NCBI GenBank assembly: GCA_964036665.1
Contig: OZ038528.1
Span: 2,610,501 to 2,674,500 of the forward strand
Length of the DNA stretch: 64,000 bases
Direction: 5' to 3'
DNA from: Gordius sp. MW1
Lineage: Eukaryota > Nematomorpha > Gordioida > Gordea > Gordiidae
Below the pieces are notes generated by a model. That model saw only the letters and a program-made list of their open reading frames with translations. It did not search any database and was not told the origin of the DNA. The translations under genes and the position numbers were made by a program. Positions 24,585 to 36,547 of the stretch are shown one piece after another. Position 1 is the first letter of the stretch, and every line of letters starts with the position of its first letter.

Positions 24585-24739
24585 GTGTATGGGTATGTGG
24601 TTATGATTGAAATAAGAATGGAGCGTTGTGACAATGTTGACCTATAAAATGACAATTCAGTAATCATTTATTTCATTCTTTATACTTTATTAAATCAATT
24701 TTGATACCTATATATATATCAAATTATGACGATTAAAAA

Positions 24740-26480
24740 ATAATTCATTATCAATCTCTAAGTCCAATGAAGTATATAATATTTTTGGTTAGTCCGTCTT
24801 TAGCCAACAGTAACAAACCGGATGGTTTACCCACGCGAGAACATGCCACGTATAGCTTTCCGTGAGAAAAGCATGGTGTGGCAAAATGTAAGCTACAAAT
24901 AGACATCGTTTTGCCTTGCGCCGTATTGATTATCAGTGCGAATGCCAATCTAATTGGAAATTTAATGCGTTTGAATTCAATCGGCACATCTGTGGGAATC
25001 ATAAGGATTCGTGGCAGCAATACATGTTCACCTCGGAACTTGCCATTCAAAATACTGACTTTGAGTTTTCATTAATATACTAATGACACGACCAATGCGA
25101 TGCCATTTTTATATCGTATCTCGGCAAGAATTAGCGATATGAAAAATGTTTTGCCAGTTCCACCTGATGCACCCAAAAAAATCAACCCCCTTGTCCTGCC
25201 AAAACTGCCAGCATAATGTGGTCTTAAATGGTTTTTTGTTCATGAGTCAGTAGTGGGACATTGCAATTAACAATCGCTGCCATTTTTAAGGTATTGTACT
25301 GCAGTTCAAGACTCATATCAGTGGCTTCGATTTAATTAACTCATAACAAAATGACTAATTTTTAAATTGGCAATGAGAATGCCAACATCCTATAGCTATC
25401 AAAATGCTTCATTGTACATTGCGTCGCTGAATGATAACGTTAGATCGTTGCACCTTGAAGGATGTCGATATCATCAGTCATTGAATTTTTGCTTATACCA
25501 CAACGTTTGTGTCGGGGAGGTAAACATGCAGTCAACCTTATAGCGAATAGTATACATACAGTTTAATGCTGCTTCAGTAAGCATACTGTCCCGATAGTTG
25601 TCGTCTTCTAGCAAGCCTAATGTAAGGCATGCATCTTTATACGTTGGATACTGTTGTCCATTTACTTTACGTATATCGTGAAATGACAATGGGCCGGTGA
25701 CATTAACCAGCAACAGTCTCAGATAAAAGCACTCAGTCTGCCTTGGATTGACTGTATATACACGACCCAAATTGGTTGATTTGAATAAGCCGGGGCGTGC
25801 ATCAACTGATGTGCCTTGCTTGCAGTGCATCCATTTTTTGATTGGGTCCAGGTAAAATAGCCTGGTACTTCTGAATAGAGTAGTGTTCGCGCGAAGGCAC
25901 CATAAGCATCGACACGATTACACAATTTAAAAAAAATATGTGAGTTTAGTTTTTGGGATTTATAGCACGATCAAGCGCTGTCCGTTCGTGAAAAATACGT
26001 GCCGGCCGTTTTCAAAATGGAGAGCTAATTGAATAACTACTGTATCCCGTTGATGAATTGTAAAACCGAAGATACGCTAAACAGATTCATTAGAGCTGAT
26101 GTACCGGCCAATACGGTAGTTTGTTATTTCATCATTGTTATTCAATGGAGGAGCATTCACATCACATTGGTATTTTCAATTCTAAATACATCCATATTAA
26201 TCCCTATATTCACATACTTGCAAATATATTTGATGCTCTTCACCGAACTGCAGAACTGAACATTAATTAAAACCACAAGGGCCATGAATCATGTTTGTAA
26301 TAACAATATCAAAAATTTTATCAGTAGACGGATTTGGAATTTCTGCATAAATTAAACTATCGATGTCTTTAGGACGTATTTTGTCGATGAACTATAACAA
26401 AATGTGAGCACGTTCTAAACCTCGCATTTGCCACTCATTTGAATACATCCAACAACGTGCGGGGCCAAATATTATTGCTG
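24740..26480 (-). pseudogene. Helitron 2 Rep-helicase remains
   Basis: The minus strand holds pieces of the same protein as in Helitron 1, in order. A Rep remnant near 26450-26390 (CWMYSNEWQMRGL followed by AHILL, the HUH region) comes first. A middle region at 25925-25474 follows (TLLYSEVPGYFTW; NPRQTECFYLRLLL). A Walker A area near 25180-25150 is next, then the helicase C-terminus at 25050-24751 (INTAQGKTMSI; SHGKLYVACSRVGKPSGL). Several frame changes, stops and deletions separate them, so it is inactive. Confidence 0.75.
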
Positions 26481-26809
26481 ATATGTTAATAAATAGAATA
26501 CTTTAATAAATAGAAAACTTCAGCCCTTTTTTTATATGAAAAATTATTTACATTGTTTCATTTTACAGTATTCATGTATAACGTCATATGACGTCATGAG
26601 ATTGCTTTTGATTGACATTCAATTAAACGCAAAACGTATAAAACAAAATAACTTGACCGTCTTATCACTTAGAGATTTCGAATATAGTTTAAAACCTTTT
26701 CTCAGACCTACCAAATATTCGCAGAAATTTCCATAAATATCGATTCAGCCGTTTCGAAGGAGTTTAATTTAACCACCCACCCCATGACACGAAAATTTTA
26801 TATATTAGA

Positions 26810-27478
26810 TATTATAATATATATATATTCTCGGGGATATTTAGTTTCTAGGATTATTTTATTCCCTTTTACCTTCGCGTGGCTATATATGGACTCTATG
26901 AACTATTCTAAATTCGTATATTAAAAATAAGGTAAGAATCCAAAATTAGTAAATCTTCTTATATTAGGCATCATCAGACAAAATCTCTAATTTAACGAAG
27001 AAGCCCAAAAAACATCCTGTTATTGAGACTTATAAGTCTATATGGCTTAATTAAGTGTTAGTCCCAATGTAAGGATGTTTTATATAAACTACATGCACAA
27101 AAAAAGATTAAAATGTTAAAACTTTATTTATTTTATTATTTTGTGAAAAGGTAGAGATAATTAATTTTGTGGTAAATCTCCTTTTAGAATTGGTAGACAT
27201 GATAATAATTTTTATTGTCTTATAAACGAGAATGACGCAAAAAAGTTAATACACATGGGCGTAGCCAGCAATGGGATTATAGGGGGGGGGGCAATAATGA
27301 TTTAGGGAGGGACAAAATGATCAAAGCCATAATTTTAAACCGCCCATGTTCATATATCTTTAGCCATATCTATCTAAAGGATACACGATAATTTATTTGT
27401 TGACCCATTACATAAAATCAAAACATTTTTACAAAGTCATAAAGCATTAAATCACTATAATAACTTCCGATGGTTGAT
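26810..27478. other. Downstream flank of gene B, no further gene
   Basis: This is duplicated-block sequence downstream of gene B (minus orientation). It contains a GGGCGTAGCC MITE at 27253-27348 (from CATGGGCGTAGCCAGC to CCGCCCATG, shortened) and a possible minus-strand AATAAA at about 27392-27397. The segment at 26940-27070 is the empty-site counterpart of the hAT insertion at 57103. Confidence 0.6.
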
Positions 27479-28533
27479 TTAATTCAAATGAAGGCGAAGT
27501 TCTTTCTTTTTACAAATTCCGACATTGCCTGGGCTTATCTGATCACAATAGAGACCGTGCTTGCATTTGCCTTGTTGTCTAGGACCGCAAATCTCCCCAA
27601 CTTTCTAAATTTAATTCAATTAAACACGATTATTGAAATAAGAGTATTCTTTAACTTGATAAAATAATTTATCATTTTAAGTCTCATTATAAACCCTAGG
27701 TCGTCCGGCTATGCAAACTCCTTCTTCTTCCGTGATCTCAGCATTAGGTGGCTGTTGACAAATCAATCCCTTATCGCAAAATTGAAAAAATGGACCACCA
27801 CAAACTTCACCATCAATCTATCATGATCCAATTTAATAATTTATATAATGAACAAAGTATATAATAAACTCAAATCCAAAAATTTTTAATACATCTTAAA
27901 TTTTTAAGTTGGCTAGATCAAGTTTTTTTGGAAGGTTGTTGAAATCAAAAATAAATGGACGGATTTAGTTTTTTTTAAATATTTAAGGTGTATCAATTGA
28001 TGCATGGTTTTTTGTGTAAACCTTTCCACAAACTAGACAACACCCACAAGCATTCAAAACTAAACCACCTTCGCAATCTGTGGGTGGATCAGTATCACAT
28101 TTTGGGTCTTGCATTCGGCATGGACACTCAAATCCCGACACTCTGAAATAATTAATTGGCACATTTATTTTAAGAATAAATTTTCTATAATTTAGGTAAA
28201 AGATGTCGCCACTTGCCATAGTTTCAATATTTTATGATACTATGTAAACTTTAATTATCAATATATTATATTGTCCCATAATTATTGGTGGAAGATGTTT
28301 AACCTTTTATAGATAAATAAAAAAGGATCTTACTATCGACCTAGCTGGTTAATAAGGATATATCTAACTTACATTATATTTAAAACCTTAAATATTGCAC
28401 CTAAAAAAAGGCAAATGATTTAGTCGAAACTTATGTTATAGGCAGCATTGTATAAATAATATTCATCTTACTTGGCTATTCTAATGATCAAGAATAATCC
28501 TAAGACTGTAAAATTTAAGGCAAGTCTTTTCAT
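27479..28533 (-). CDS. Gene B: secreted SIBD/IGFBP-like cysteine-rich protein, intact
   Basis: Four exons on the minus strand (28533-28472, 28142-28022, 27817-27695, 27604-27479), all GT-AG, give a 143-residue protein. Exon 1 is a signal peptide (MKRLALNFTVLGLFLI). Exon 2 carries ECPCRMQDPKC and the IGFBP hallmark CGCCLVCGK. Exon 3 carries GEVCGG...C...GLIC...GVC. Together they have the 12 cysteines of an IGFBP N-terminal domain. Exon 4 (GEICGP...GKC..GLYC...GIC) repeats the exon-3 half-domain, making 16 cysteines in the mature chain. Single-IGFBP-domain proteins are secreted arthropod proteins linked to immune and growth contexts; the ligand here is unknown. Splice phases (2, 0, 0) equal those of copy C. 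This is the best candidate for an expressed gene in the window. The start is the first ATG, conserved in all copies. Confidence 0.78.
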
Positions 28534-28640
28534 AATTTATAAAATCAATCGCAAATTATTTTTCAGCAAATCAAATTAACTTCAAAGCAATTCTGATGTC
28601 ATTTGCATTGATCATCTTGCTTATATAAAGTATGCGAAAT
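28534..28640 (-). promoter_or_regulatory. Conserved upstream region of gene B with TATA-like and CRE-like motifs
   Basis: The roughly 250 bp upstream of the ATG is conserved among B, C and D. On the minus strand it holds TTATATAAGC about 90 nt before the ATG (28621-28628). A TGACATCA element is about 55 nt before it; this is TGACGTCA, a perfect CRE, in D at about 54030, and AACGTCAC in C. Promoter function is inferred from position and conservation only. Confidence 0.35.
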
Positions 28641-28860
28641 TGATTCAACAAACCCTATATACTAACAAAATATTAGGTATATAAGCTTTCTAAGGCAAGC
28701 GCATTATTCAATATTTGTCCTTAGTTACGGTAACCCATCTAAACAGTCAAATAAAAGTGTCAAAATTAAATTGACAAAGCTTCGATGTTAGTGGACTGAA
28801 CAAATTATATAATAATTTATATCATTATTTTGGTTAAAACTAAATTAATTTATTAAATAA

Positions 28861-31786
28861 CTAGCTGTGCCAGGCCAAGCGTTGCGGCTTAGTCCTCAAT
28901 TAGCTAAATGGGTCAATCGTTTATGATATAAAAAATATAGGAAAAGGCGTACTTATTCATAATTAAATAGATTTGTAATAGTTTAAAATACTTATTAGGT
29001 ATTTGTTAATTTTATATGTTGAAAAGTGCGGTGTTAACGATAATATGCATAGTTGGGTAACAAGAATTTATAAACCACTGCACTGGTTTATAAAAGTTAG
29101 TTATAATGTTAGACAATATATAGAAGTTTAGTACTACGTTTATACTTTATAGTAGTGTAATGTGATAGCCTAAAATCTATAGTATCCAAATGAAGAGAAA
29201 TTAAAAGATCTCCTTTAAATTTGGTTAAATGAAGGCTTTTATAATATTTGGTTGGAATGAGTAATAAATAGAAATTATACAAATTTCCGCGAGTATAATG
29301 GAAGCGAAATATTTATGAATGAGAAAAAAAAATAGAAAGAAGTTATCGTTATACCTAGTAAAACATTGATCAGATGAAGGTGTTATAGGTGAGGCATGAT
29401 TATAATAAAAACCAGTATAAGATAATGACTTAAAAAGTATAAAGTAAAAAAATTGATATAATAAGTTTAAACCTGCAAGTGTAGTTAAAGTTTAAAAAGG
29501 GACTTATGGTATATTTATAAGGGTAGCCAGCATTGGAATTAATGATAATTTTTTGAAATGTTAACCATAATTTTAATAAATTTTATAAAAATTGATTTGG
29601 ATGGAGAGCAGCCACCCTTCCCTGCCTCCCTCTGGCTACGCTCATACGGTTTTAACTTTACCTGAGAGATGTTAAGATATGCCCGACCAGTCGGGCCAGG
29701 TTCGGGCCTGGCTTCGGACGGCCGAAAGAAACTATGCTTAAATTTACCTAAAAATAAGTTTGAATAAGAATAAAACTGGGAGATTGATATGGTTGGTGGG
29801 AAGAAACATATTGGTATTAGTAGATAGGCTAAAATGAAAATATATACAGATATACATGTTATGGAGTTATAAAATTTAAAAATGCACATGTCCAGTCAAA
29901 ATCGTGGCTTCTTCAACGTTGCACATCAAGCGTTTAACAGCGAGACATAAACCATTGCAAAATTTTGGTGACTGAAATTGCACATCGAGATACTTGGTAC
30001 GCCAATTTTCGAATGCAGAATGTGAGGTGGCATCCCTGCCAGATCATTTGAATTGAAAGATTCGATTGCATAATTTGCGGTATCAATAACAGTGTCAACC
30101 GACTTGTAAGTATTTGGATTGCCTTGAATGTTAGACAGGATGAGATTGGGCGCGAGAATAGACCGTTGGCGGAGCCAAAGTCGATAATGATAATGGGGGC
30201 TAATATTTGGAAACACTATATCAACCAAGCAGTTTAGATGGAACAAAATTGCAAATGTTGGTAGGAAAAGAAATCCGTCCTGAGCATATATCAACGTGCA
30301 CGGTTCCCTTCCCAATTTCTAGCAATCAATGGGAGAATATCTCACATGCAGGATGATTTTGAAATACTACACGCATATTAGTAGTTAGATTTAATGTTTT
30401 GAGATAAGGCAACAAAATAGAATATTTTAGGCAAGCATTAATTTCGTCCGCAGGGGTGAATCGTAAGAGAACCGGTAAAGTTTGCCTGAAATCTCTTGCA
30501 AGGAATAACCTTGCGTTACCAATAGGTTTGATGGGTCATTGTAAATCTTGCGATTACCGATTAGAACTTAGAGCGGTTTTTCATAAGCCATTGTGCATTC
30601 ATCCCAAACGATAAGTTTGCACTTCTGTAATACTATACCAATTCCATATGTTCTGGAAATGTTGCACATTAGAGTTTCACAGTAATAAGCGTTTAAAGGC
30701 AATTTTTAAGCTGAATGAGCAGTATTTCTTACAGGGTAATTATGTGACAGCCCTTCCGGAAGACGCTAGAACCACGGCTATATTAATTTGGGAACGAATA
30801 GTTGCCAGAGAAAAGTCAGTAGAAAAGTTTTACCAGTTCCTCCTCAAGCATCGAAGAAGAAGACTTCTCCTTAACCTTTATTAACAGCAAGCAAAATCTT
30901 ATTGTAAAGGGGGGCGAAAACGTTTTAAGTTCCATTAAAATGGGGGGGGGGGGGTAAAATAAATTTTTTTAAATTTTTAAGGGTTTTTAATTTTTTTGTC
31001 ATTTAAGGGGGTGGCATAAACCCAAGAGCTATCTACCTAGACTATTGCGTTCCGCAGTTGAATAGTTGCCACGTTACCACCATCCTCTGTTGATCTTCTT
31101 TTTTATAAAGGATACCCATCACTACCCGTAATCTAACTAATATAGAGCAGACGTTCCGATTCAATTTTGGCTCACATATTACATTGATGGAATAATTGGC
31201 GGCATTTTAAATATGTTTTCTTCGTGCTCTCGAAGCATTATTCTGTATGAATAATCATATAAATGCATTTCAAGTTTGTCGGTTAACCATTGTCTGCATT
31301 TATCAACTTACCGTTAAAGTAATCTTTTTGTACTTTTAATATTAATAACCGAACTTTAAAAATAGCAAAAAAGCAGGAAACGTGGGAATCTTTGTAAAAG
31401 CGCGCGTTATATTTATTTAGGAAAATGGTGATGTTTTACGGTATCGAGAACATTTATTTGTTACAGCATTATATATTGTAAAAAAACGGACCTAGTTGAG
31501 TAAAAAATTGAGACACAAATGACAAAGCAATTGTGGAAAAAAGTTTAAAATAATTAGTAGCACCATAACGAAAAATAATTATAAAAAACGTAGTATAAAT
31601 AATCCGCTAGATGGCGATATAGACTACCAAAAAACATCGTTCCCGCTGTCGCAGGTTGATAAAAAGTATCTATAAACCATCTACAATGCTAAGGCAATAA
31701 TCTGGCCAAATTTGGTGGCAATCGGTTGAGAACTCTAAAAGTTATTAGCGTTCAAAAAAAAGGACTTAGATTTTTGTATATATAGA
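28861..31786 (-). mobile_element. Helitron 3, about 2.9 kb, decayed member of the Helitron 1 family
   Basis: The plus-strand left end CTAGCTGTGCCAGGCCAAGC (3' hairpin/CTAG end) has host A at 28860, and the right end TATATATAGA has host T at 31787. The last 190 bp match Helitron 1 closely. Minus-strand helicase pieces are recognisable at 30315-29926 (SVDTVIDTANYAIESF; HILHSKIGVP) and about 30620-30400 (WDECTMAH region). Rep-end fragments are near 31200-31040. Many breaks and deletions; inactive. It also holds a GGGCGTAGCC MITE (29519-29646) and a G-rich insert near 30900-31020. Confidence 0.85.
29519..29646. mobile_element. GGGCGTAGCC MITE inside Helitron 3
   Basis: Runs from AAGGGTAGCCAGCATTGG to CTGGCTACGCTCATA, with the family's interior and C-rich right end; diverged at both termini. 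Confidence 0.65.
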
Positions 31787-32255
31787 TGGGAACGCCTTTT
31801 ATTTTGAGATAAGATTAAAGATTCTTTTTACAAACTTGACAGCAAATGCATTGAGAAAATAAGATACTTATAATTTACATAATAGGACTTGCGATTGACA
31901 TTGACTCCACAATGCATGCATACTATGTTTAAATCAATTTTTTTTATATAAAACATTAAATTTCGCTATTCATCCAATTTTATAAAACAAAGATGTCTAC
32001 AAAATTGTTAAGGGTTGAAAGATTGTGAGATTACGTTTGTGTAATATTTTGATAAATTATTATTTTATATTTCGTTATTCCTCGTGAGGTCATATTAATT
32101 TTGTATTTCCTGATTCGAATCGTTAAATCGTTCTAGCCAGCTGTGATCTCTCCTTTTAATAAAGTGTTGATTGTGATGGCTCCTCTTTAATCGTTCTTGA
32201 ATTCATTCCTTCTTCACATATATTCTAAAAAAATATATTATTTTTGTTTACCACA
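31787..32255. other. AT-rich sequence, no gene recognised
   Basis: No coding sequence or defined repeat between Helitron 3 and the hAT element at 32264. Confidence 0.45.
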
Positions 32256-32263
32256 GGTAGAGC

Positions 32264-33414
32264 TAGAGAACTGCACGGGTGACCCGATACCCGACGCGAC
32301 CCGGACCCGACGCGACCCGACCTCGGGTCGGGTCGGGTTCGGGTAAAAAATTTGAAAATGATTTCGGGTCGGGTCCGGGTAGAAAATTTGAAAAGGATTT
32401 CGGGTCGGGTCCGGGTAAAAAATTTGAAAATGCTTTCAGGTCGGGTCAAATTTATAGAGTCGGGTCCAAGGTTTATACATTGTAAAAAACACGCGAGACC
32501 TATTTTTTTAATTAATGTTAATTGCTAAGCAAAGAGTGTTTTTAAATATCGAAATGCACAATTAATTTGGATCATTCATTTATTTAATTCTCTTCCTCTT
32601 TTTTTAAATTTTAAAACTCCAAACTCTGAAGTCTAGCTAATTCTCATCACTAATTCAAACTACATAAATTACTCCTTTTTTTAAATTGACTATTAAAAGG
32701 TAAAGTATTTCAATAAAGTTATATTTTAAATTTTTTTAGTGTTAACAGTGAAGTTTTAGCTAATCCTCATCGTTAATTTAAATTACATTTAATACATAGC
32801 CAACTTAAAAGTAAGTTCTAATTTTATAAATGTTTCATGTGCAATTTTTTTTTATAATTACTTATAATTATTTTAAAGTTTCATATCAAATGAATTTATC
32901 TTAAATTGCACTTCAAACTTAAAACATTTGGACAGTCACTGTAAATTTCATCTTATTTACTATATTGATTATAATCAGCTAAATATTAATGGTTTCATAA
33001 TAACAATAAATGGATGTTAAATAGTTGTCTCAAGTCTATAACATATGAGCAGTGTACTTGATATTAGGAAACTAAATATAGATAAATAATTATGAGTTTT
33101 TTTCACCATCCCCTTTAAAGAATACAAATCATCATGGCTTTTACTAGTCGATTTAATTTTACACACAGCAATTTTCGCGCTCGAAAGTAATTTTTTTATA
33201 ATTTTTCGGGTCGGGTCGGGTTCGGGTTGAAGTTTTTAAAATGCTTTCGGGTCGGGTTCGGGTAGAAAATTTGAAAATGATTTCGGGTCGGGTCGGGTTC
33301 GGGTAGAAAATTTGAAAATGATTTCGGGTCGGGTAGGGTCCGGGTAGAAAATTTGAAAATGATTTCGGGTCGGGTCGGGTTCGGGTTGAAAAAAAGTGAC
33401 TTTGCAGTTCTCTA
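32264..33414. mobile_element. Non-autonomous hAT element with iterated CGGGT words, perfect 8-bp target duplication
   Basis: The termini TAGAGAACTGCA and (inverted) TGCAGTTCTCTA are flanked by perfect GGTAGAGC at 32256-32263 and 33415-33422. Both ends carry tandem units of about 37 bp, of the form CGGGTCGGGTCCGGGT followed by AGAAAATTTGAAAATGATTT. The units lie in the same (direct) orientation at the two ends. The interior is about 700 bp of AT-rich non-coding DNA. Open frames reading TRPDPKSFSNF-like repeats come from these tandem units and are not genes. Related by terminus to the element at 9439. Confidence 0.85.
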
Positions 33415-33630
33415 GGTAGAGCCCTCGTCGGGCCGGGCTCGGGCAAATTTTAAAACATTGATAGGATCTCGGGCTTGGGTCGCGCCTTATGGGCCAGCCC
33501 GACCCGAGGCCCGAAAAAAAATTTGAATAAATATTAATCCAAAAAATAATTACAATACAATACAAGATAATCTCCCTACAAATAAATATTTAAAATTTTA
33601 CCCCCCCCCCCCCCCCCCCCCCCCCCACCT
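33415..33630. repeat. Lone word-rich hAT-like terminus and poly-C tract
   Basis: 33424-33520 contains GTCGGGCCGGGCTCGGGC and CCCGACCCGAGGCCCG, another iterated-word terminus starting near TAGAGCCCTCG, but no partner end was found. A run of about 27 C lies at 33600-33627. Confidence 0.4.
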
Positions 33631-33810
33631 CATATTAATTTCTTGGTTAGCTTTAAGTTTTTGATTTAGACGCGCTGCTTGTTTTTAAACCCTATTCTTA
33701 CATAAAGAATATTTTTAGATAGTAGACTGTGTGTGTATGACTATGTTGATATAGTTATAATACTAATACTACCAATCCTAGGATTAGGACTATGAATATT
33801 TCAGTTCAAT

Positions 33811-33943
33811 CATAGACTAGAAAGACTGCTTATCAACGCACAAAATGTGTACCCTTTTTTCCGCCATCTTGAGAGGCACAGGTGATTATATAGATATTAG
33901 TAATTTTTATAAATTAAATAATCTTAAAAGGTAAATTAAAACT
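33811..33943. mobile_element. Truncated CAYAGACT-family element
   Basis: CATAGACTAGAAAGACTGCT followed by the CAACGCACAAAATGTGTACC block matches the start of the 23365 element. It is then cut by the composite repeat at about 33944, and its right end was not found. Confidence 0.5.
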
Positions 33944-35012
33944 CGGGCCTTCGGCCCTCGTGGGAAGGGGGAGAAGGGAAGGGGAAGGGAAGGGGGGGCG
34001 ACTCATCTGTACTTCGTATAAATGTATCATATTTGCTATGCAATTTATGGGCGAGAAAGGTGGGAAGGGGCGAGAATGCCTATAGGGGGGTATTAAATGC
34101 CTAATGATTAATTAATTATTTATACAAATTTTCCATTTATAGGCAAAATTTAATATAGGCAAAATGTAATACAGGCAAGGGTTAGGGTTAGATTTAGTGT
34201 TTGCATCTAGTTGCGTATTACATTAGTTTTTATAGCCTTTAGTGATTATGGGTCTAACAAACATTATATTATAAAACATCACAATGTTAAGAATTTGCAG
34301 AATTGTTGGGAGAAATTTTTTGTTGAATTTGAACAATTTTTAATTAAAAAAATCAAAAATTTAGCCAATGGTCATTTTTTCTCCATTGGTCAGTACCAAC
34401 AGATACTCTATAAGGCAATGATAGCCAAAAAAAAGGAAAAAAAAATTTGATGCACATTTTGGCCAATGGTCATTTTTTTCCATTGGTCAGCAGCCAGGAC
34501 ACGGTAAAAGTGGATATGAATTCATAATAGTCAAAAAAAAAACGAAAAAAAAATTTTTGAATCACATTTTGGCCAATGGTCATTTTTTTCCATTGGTCAG
34601 CAGCCAGGACACGGTAAAAGTGGATATAAATTCATAATAGTCAAAAAAAAACGAAAAAAAAGTTTTCGAATCACATTTTGGCCAATGGTCATTTTATTCC
34701 ATTGGTCAGCAGCCAGCGGACGGCCAAAAAGTCATAATAGCAATGGTAGGAACAGGAACAATCATAATAGTAAAAAAAAAACGAAAAAAATAATTTCGAT
34801 TCACATTTTGGCCAATGGTCATTTTTTCCATCGGTCAGGAGCCAGCGGACGGCCAAAAAGTCATAATAGCAATGGTAGTAACAGGAACAATCATAATAGT
34901 CAAAAAAAAACGAAAAAATAAACTCGGATTCACATTTTGGCCAATGGTCATTTTTTTCATTGGTCAGCAGCCAACGGACGGCCAAAAAGTATTATTATCA
35001 ATGATAGTAACA
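33944..35012 (+). repeat. Composite repeat: GGCCCTCGTGGGAAGG end followed by CCATTGGTCAG tandem monomers
   Basis: 33944-34140 is the CTTCGGCCCTCGTGGGAAGG module. 34350-35012 holds about six tandem monomers of roughly 110-125 bp, each with TTTTGGCCAATGGTCATTTT, CCATTGGTCAGCAGCC and CGGACGGCCAAAAAGTC. The last three also share AATGGTAGTAACAGGAACAA. Neighbouring monomers are very similar, which suggests recent tandem expansion. The repeated open frames on both strands are by-products. The LINE at 35013 is inserted in the last monomer. Confidence 0.7.
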
Positions 35013-36547
35013 CCCTATGTGGCCGCCCGGAAGCAATTAGTAAAGCTATAGAAATTATCAACAATTTTGAACCCACTCTAAATCTTAAATTAAACACGAA
35101 AAAATGTGAAATCTATCAGGCCCCTAACACTATTGACTTTCCCTTTTTTAAAACTTTTTTAGTTTTAGATAGAGAAAACATATCCCTTTTGGGATCACCT
35201 ATTGGCGGTGAAAAATCTCTTTTAAATTTTCTTCATAAAAACCTTGAAATTTTAAAATCTAAAATGGAACTTTTAAAATGCTTGCCTGCACATCATTCTT
35301 TTTACATAATCAAAAATTATTTTAACATTTCAAAGATTAATCATTGTTTTCGCTCATCTGGTGCATTTTTACACCCAGAAGTTTTAAAGTCGTACGAAGG
35401 CTTTTTAAAAACTTTATTAGAAAAAATTTTAAATTTAAAATTTAACACTAATAATTGGGTTCAGGCATCCCTTCCAACCAAATCTGGAGGATTGGGAATT
35501 CGTCCTCCCGGCAGCATATCGCTAGTTGCTTTTATTTCCTCTTTTAAGTCGGTCCAAAACTTAATTTTTAATCTCACAAAACATGATTCCGACCCTCTGC
35601 TAACTCAAGCCTTAGAGCTCTGGAATTTGAATGTCACACCCGAGACCGTTCAACCTCAAAGTACGAGACAAAAGGATTGGGATTCTGGACTCGTATCGCG
35701 CTCCGTTGATTACCTTTTATCGAGCAGCGACGATAGCCAGCATTACAACCTTAGGTCCCTCGCTTTTGATGGTTCCGGTCACGAGTGGCTTGAAGCCTAT
35801 CCCAGTAAACTTTTGGGAATGCTGCTTGAAGACTTTGAGCTATCATATTCCATAGCTTTAAGGTTGGGGATCAGCTACAGCAAAGAATTCAATTGTAGAA
35901 ACTGTCTTTCCACTGTAGACGAATATGCTAGGCACCCTCTACACTGCCTAGCAAACAATTGTAAATATGTTAGGCACACTAAAGCGAATTTATTAATTCA
36001 AGCTGCCCTCAAAAAGGCAAAAATCCCCTCAATTCTTGAGCCGTCAGATCCCTCTCTCGAGGGTAGGATGCGCCCTGACGGCTCTTCTCTAGTCCCCTGG
36101 CAAAATGGCCTATCCCTCAAATGGGATTTTACTTGTATTGACCTATTTGCCCCTTCCCATTTTAATTACGACCCTATCGTTACAGCAGAAGGGCGTAAAA
36201 CTACCAAGTACTCTGCCCTTTTGGCATCCAATATTTTTATCCCTGTCGTTGCCTCGTGCTCCGGTTCCTTCGGTAAACAGGCAATGGGGTTTTTTAAAGA
36301 AGTCGGAAAACGCTCACCGAAATCTAAAATTTCTGCATCCTTTTTACTCAGGCAACAACTAGGGATTCTTGTTGTACGATACAACTTTAAATCCTTCGCC
36401 GACTCATGGCCCGTTTTAGAAGATAATGATATAGATCTTTGTATTTAACCAATATGTCTTTCTTTATTTATATACTTCGCTTATTTATGTAACCTTGTTT
36501 CGTGTAAATAAACTTTTTAACCAAAAAAAAAAAAAAAAAAAAAAAAA
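35013..36547 (+). mobile_element. 5'-truncated non-LTR retrotransposon (RLE type) with poly-A tail
   Basis: About 1.5 kb runs into an AATAAA at 36507 and a 25-base A tail (36523-36547). The open frame from the truncation point to 36448 is uninterrupted, about 475 residues. It begins in the reverse transcriptase palm/thumb (LKLNTKKCEIY; LLGSPIGGEKS; TKSGGLGIRPP). A CxxC...HxxxC knuckle follows (NCRNCLSTVDEYARHPLHC). Then comes a restriction-like endonuclease region (MRPDGSSLVPW; LKWDFTCIDLF). The CCHC plus RLE layout after the RT is known from early-branching LINE clades (R2/R4/CRE/NeSL-like); the exact clade is not assigned. No methionine start belongs to it because the 5' end is missing. The copy at 52103 is nearly identical, so insertion is recent. 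Confidence 0.85.

Larger units (their letters stand above)
24401..26809 (-). mobile_element. Helitron 2, about 2.4 kb, internally deleted and decayed
   Basis: The minus-strand 5' end is TCTAATATATAAAATTTTCG followed by TGTCATGGGG. The 3' end is the hairpin/CTAG at 24404-24401 (plus strand CTAGCTGATCCGGCAAACG), with host A at 24400 and T at 26810. It holds broken Rep-helicase pieces on the minus strand and a GGGCGTAGCC MITE near its 3' end. It is a different Helitron family from 1 and 3: the GGCAAACGTTGTTTTGC hairpin is shared with the element at 54096. Confidence 0.85.
21600..28860 (-). repeat. B block of the inverted segmental duplication
   Basis: Read on the minus strand, this block is colinear with 53.4-63.9 kb and partly with 43.4-47.4 kb. 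It has the same upstream gene region, SIBD gene, downstream TTGGGACTAACA...GCCATATAGACTT segment, the TTTTTAAACACGTTAATATT segment (about 24190), the AGGCTTTAATCTAATTTTAA segment (about 23300) and the GCCTTCGGCATTTTTCAA segment (about 22500). Differences in length are mostly mobile elements: Helitron 2 and the elements at 23365 and 22003. The stretches 22415-23356 and 23740-24060 contain no gene. Sequence resembling 63740-63830 also occurs in direct orientation at about 21200-21330. Confidence 0.7.

Noticed and set aside
32225-33565. Open frames encoding TRPDP/FSNF-type repeats on both strands
   Set aside because: They are translations of the CGGGT tandem words at the ends of the hAT element 32264-33414 and of the neighbouring lone terminus; several frames are open on both strands, as expected from a repeat with no stops.
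34685-35012. Tandem-repeat proteins (FHWSAASGRPKSH and similar) on both strands
   Set aside because: They follow the roughly 115-bp composite repeat monomers exactly, and the same modules give similar peptides at 17 kb and 59 kb in either strand. No start context or domain.
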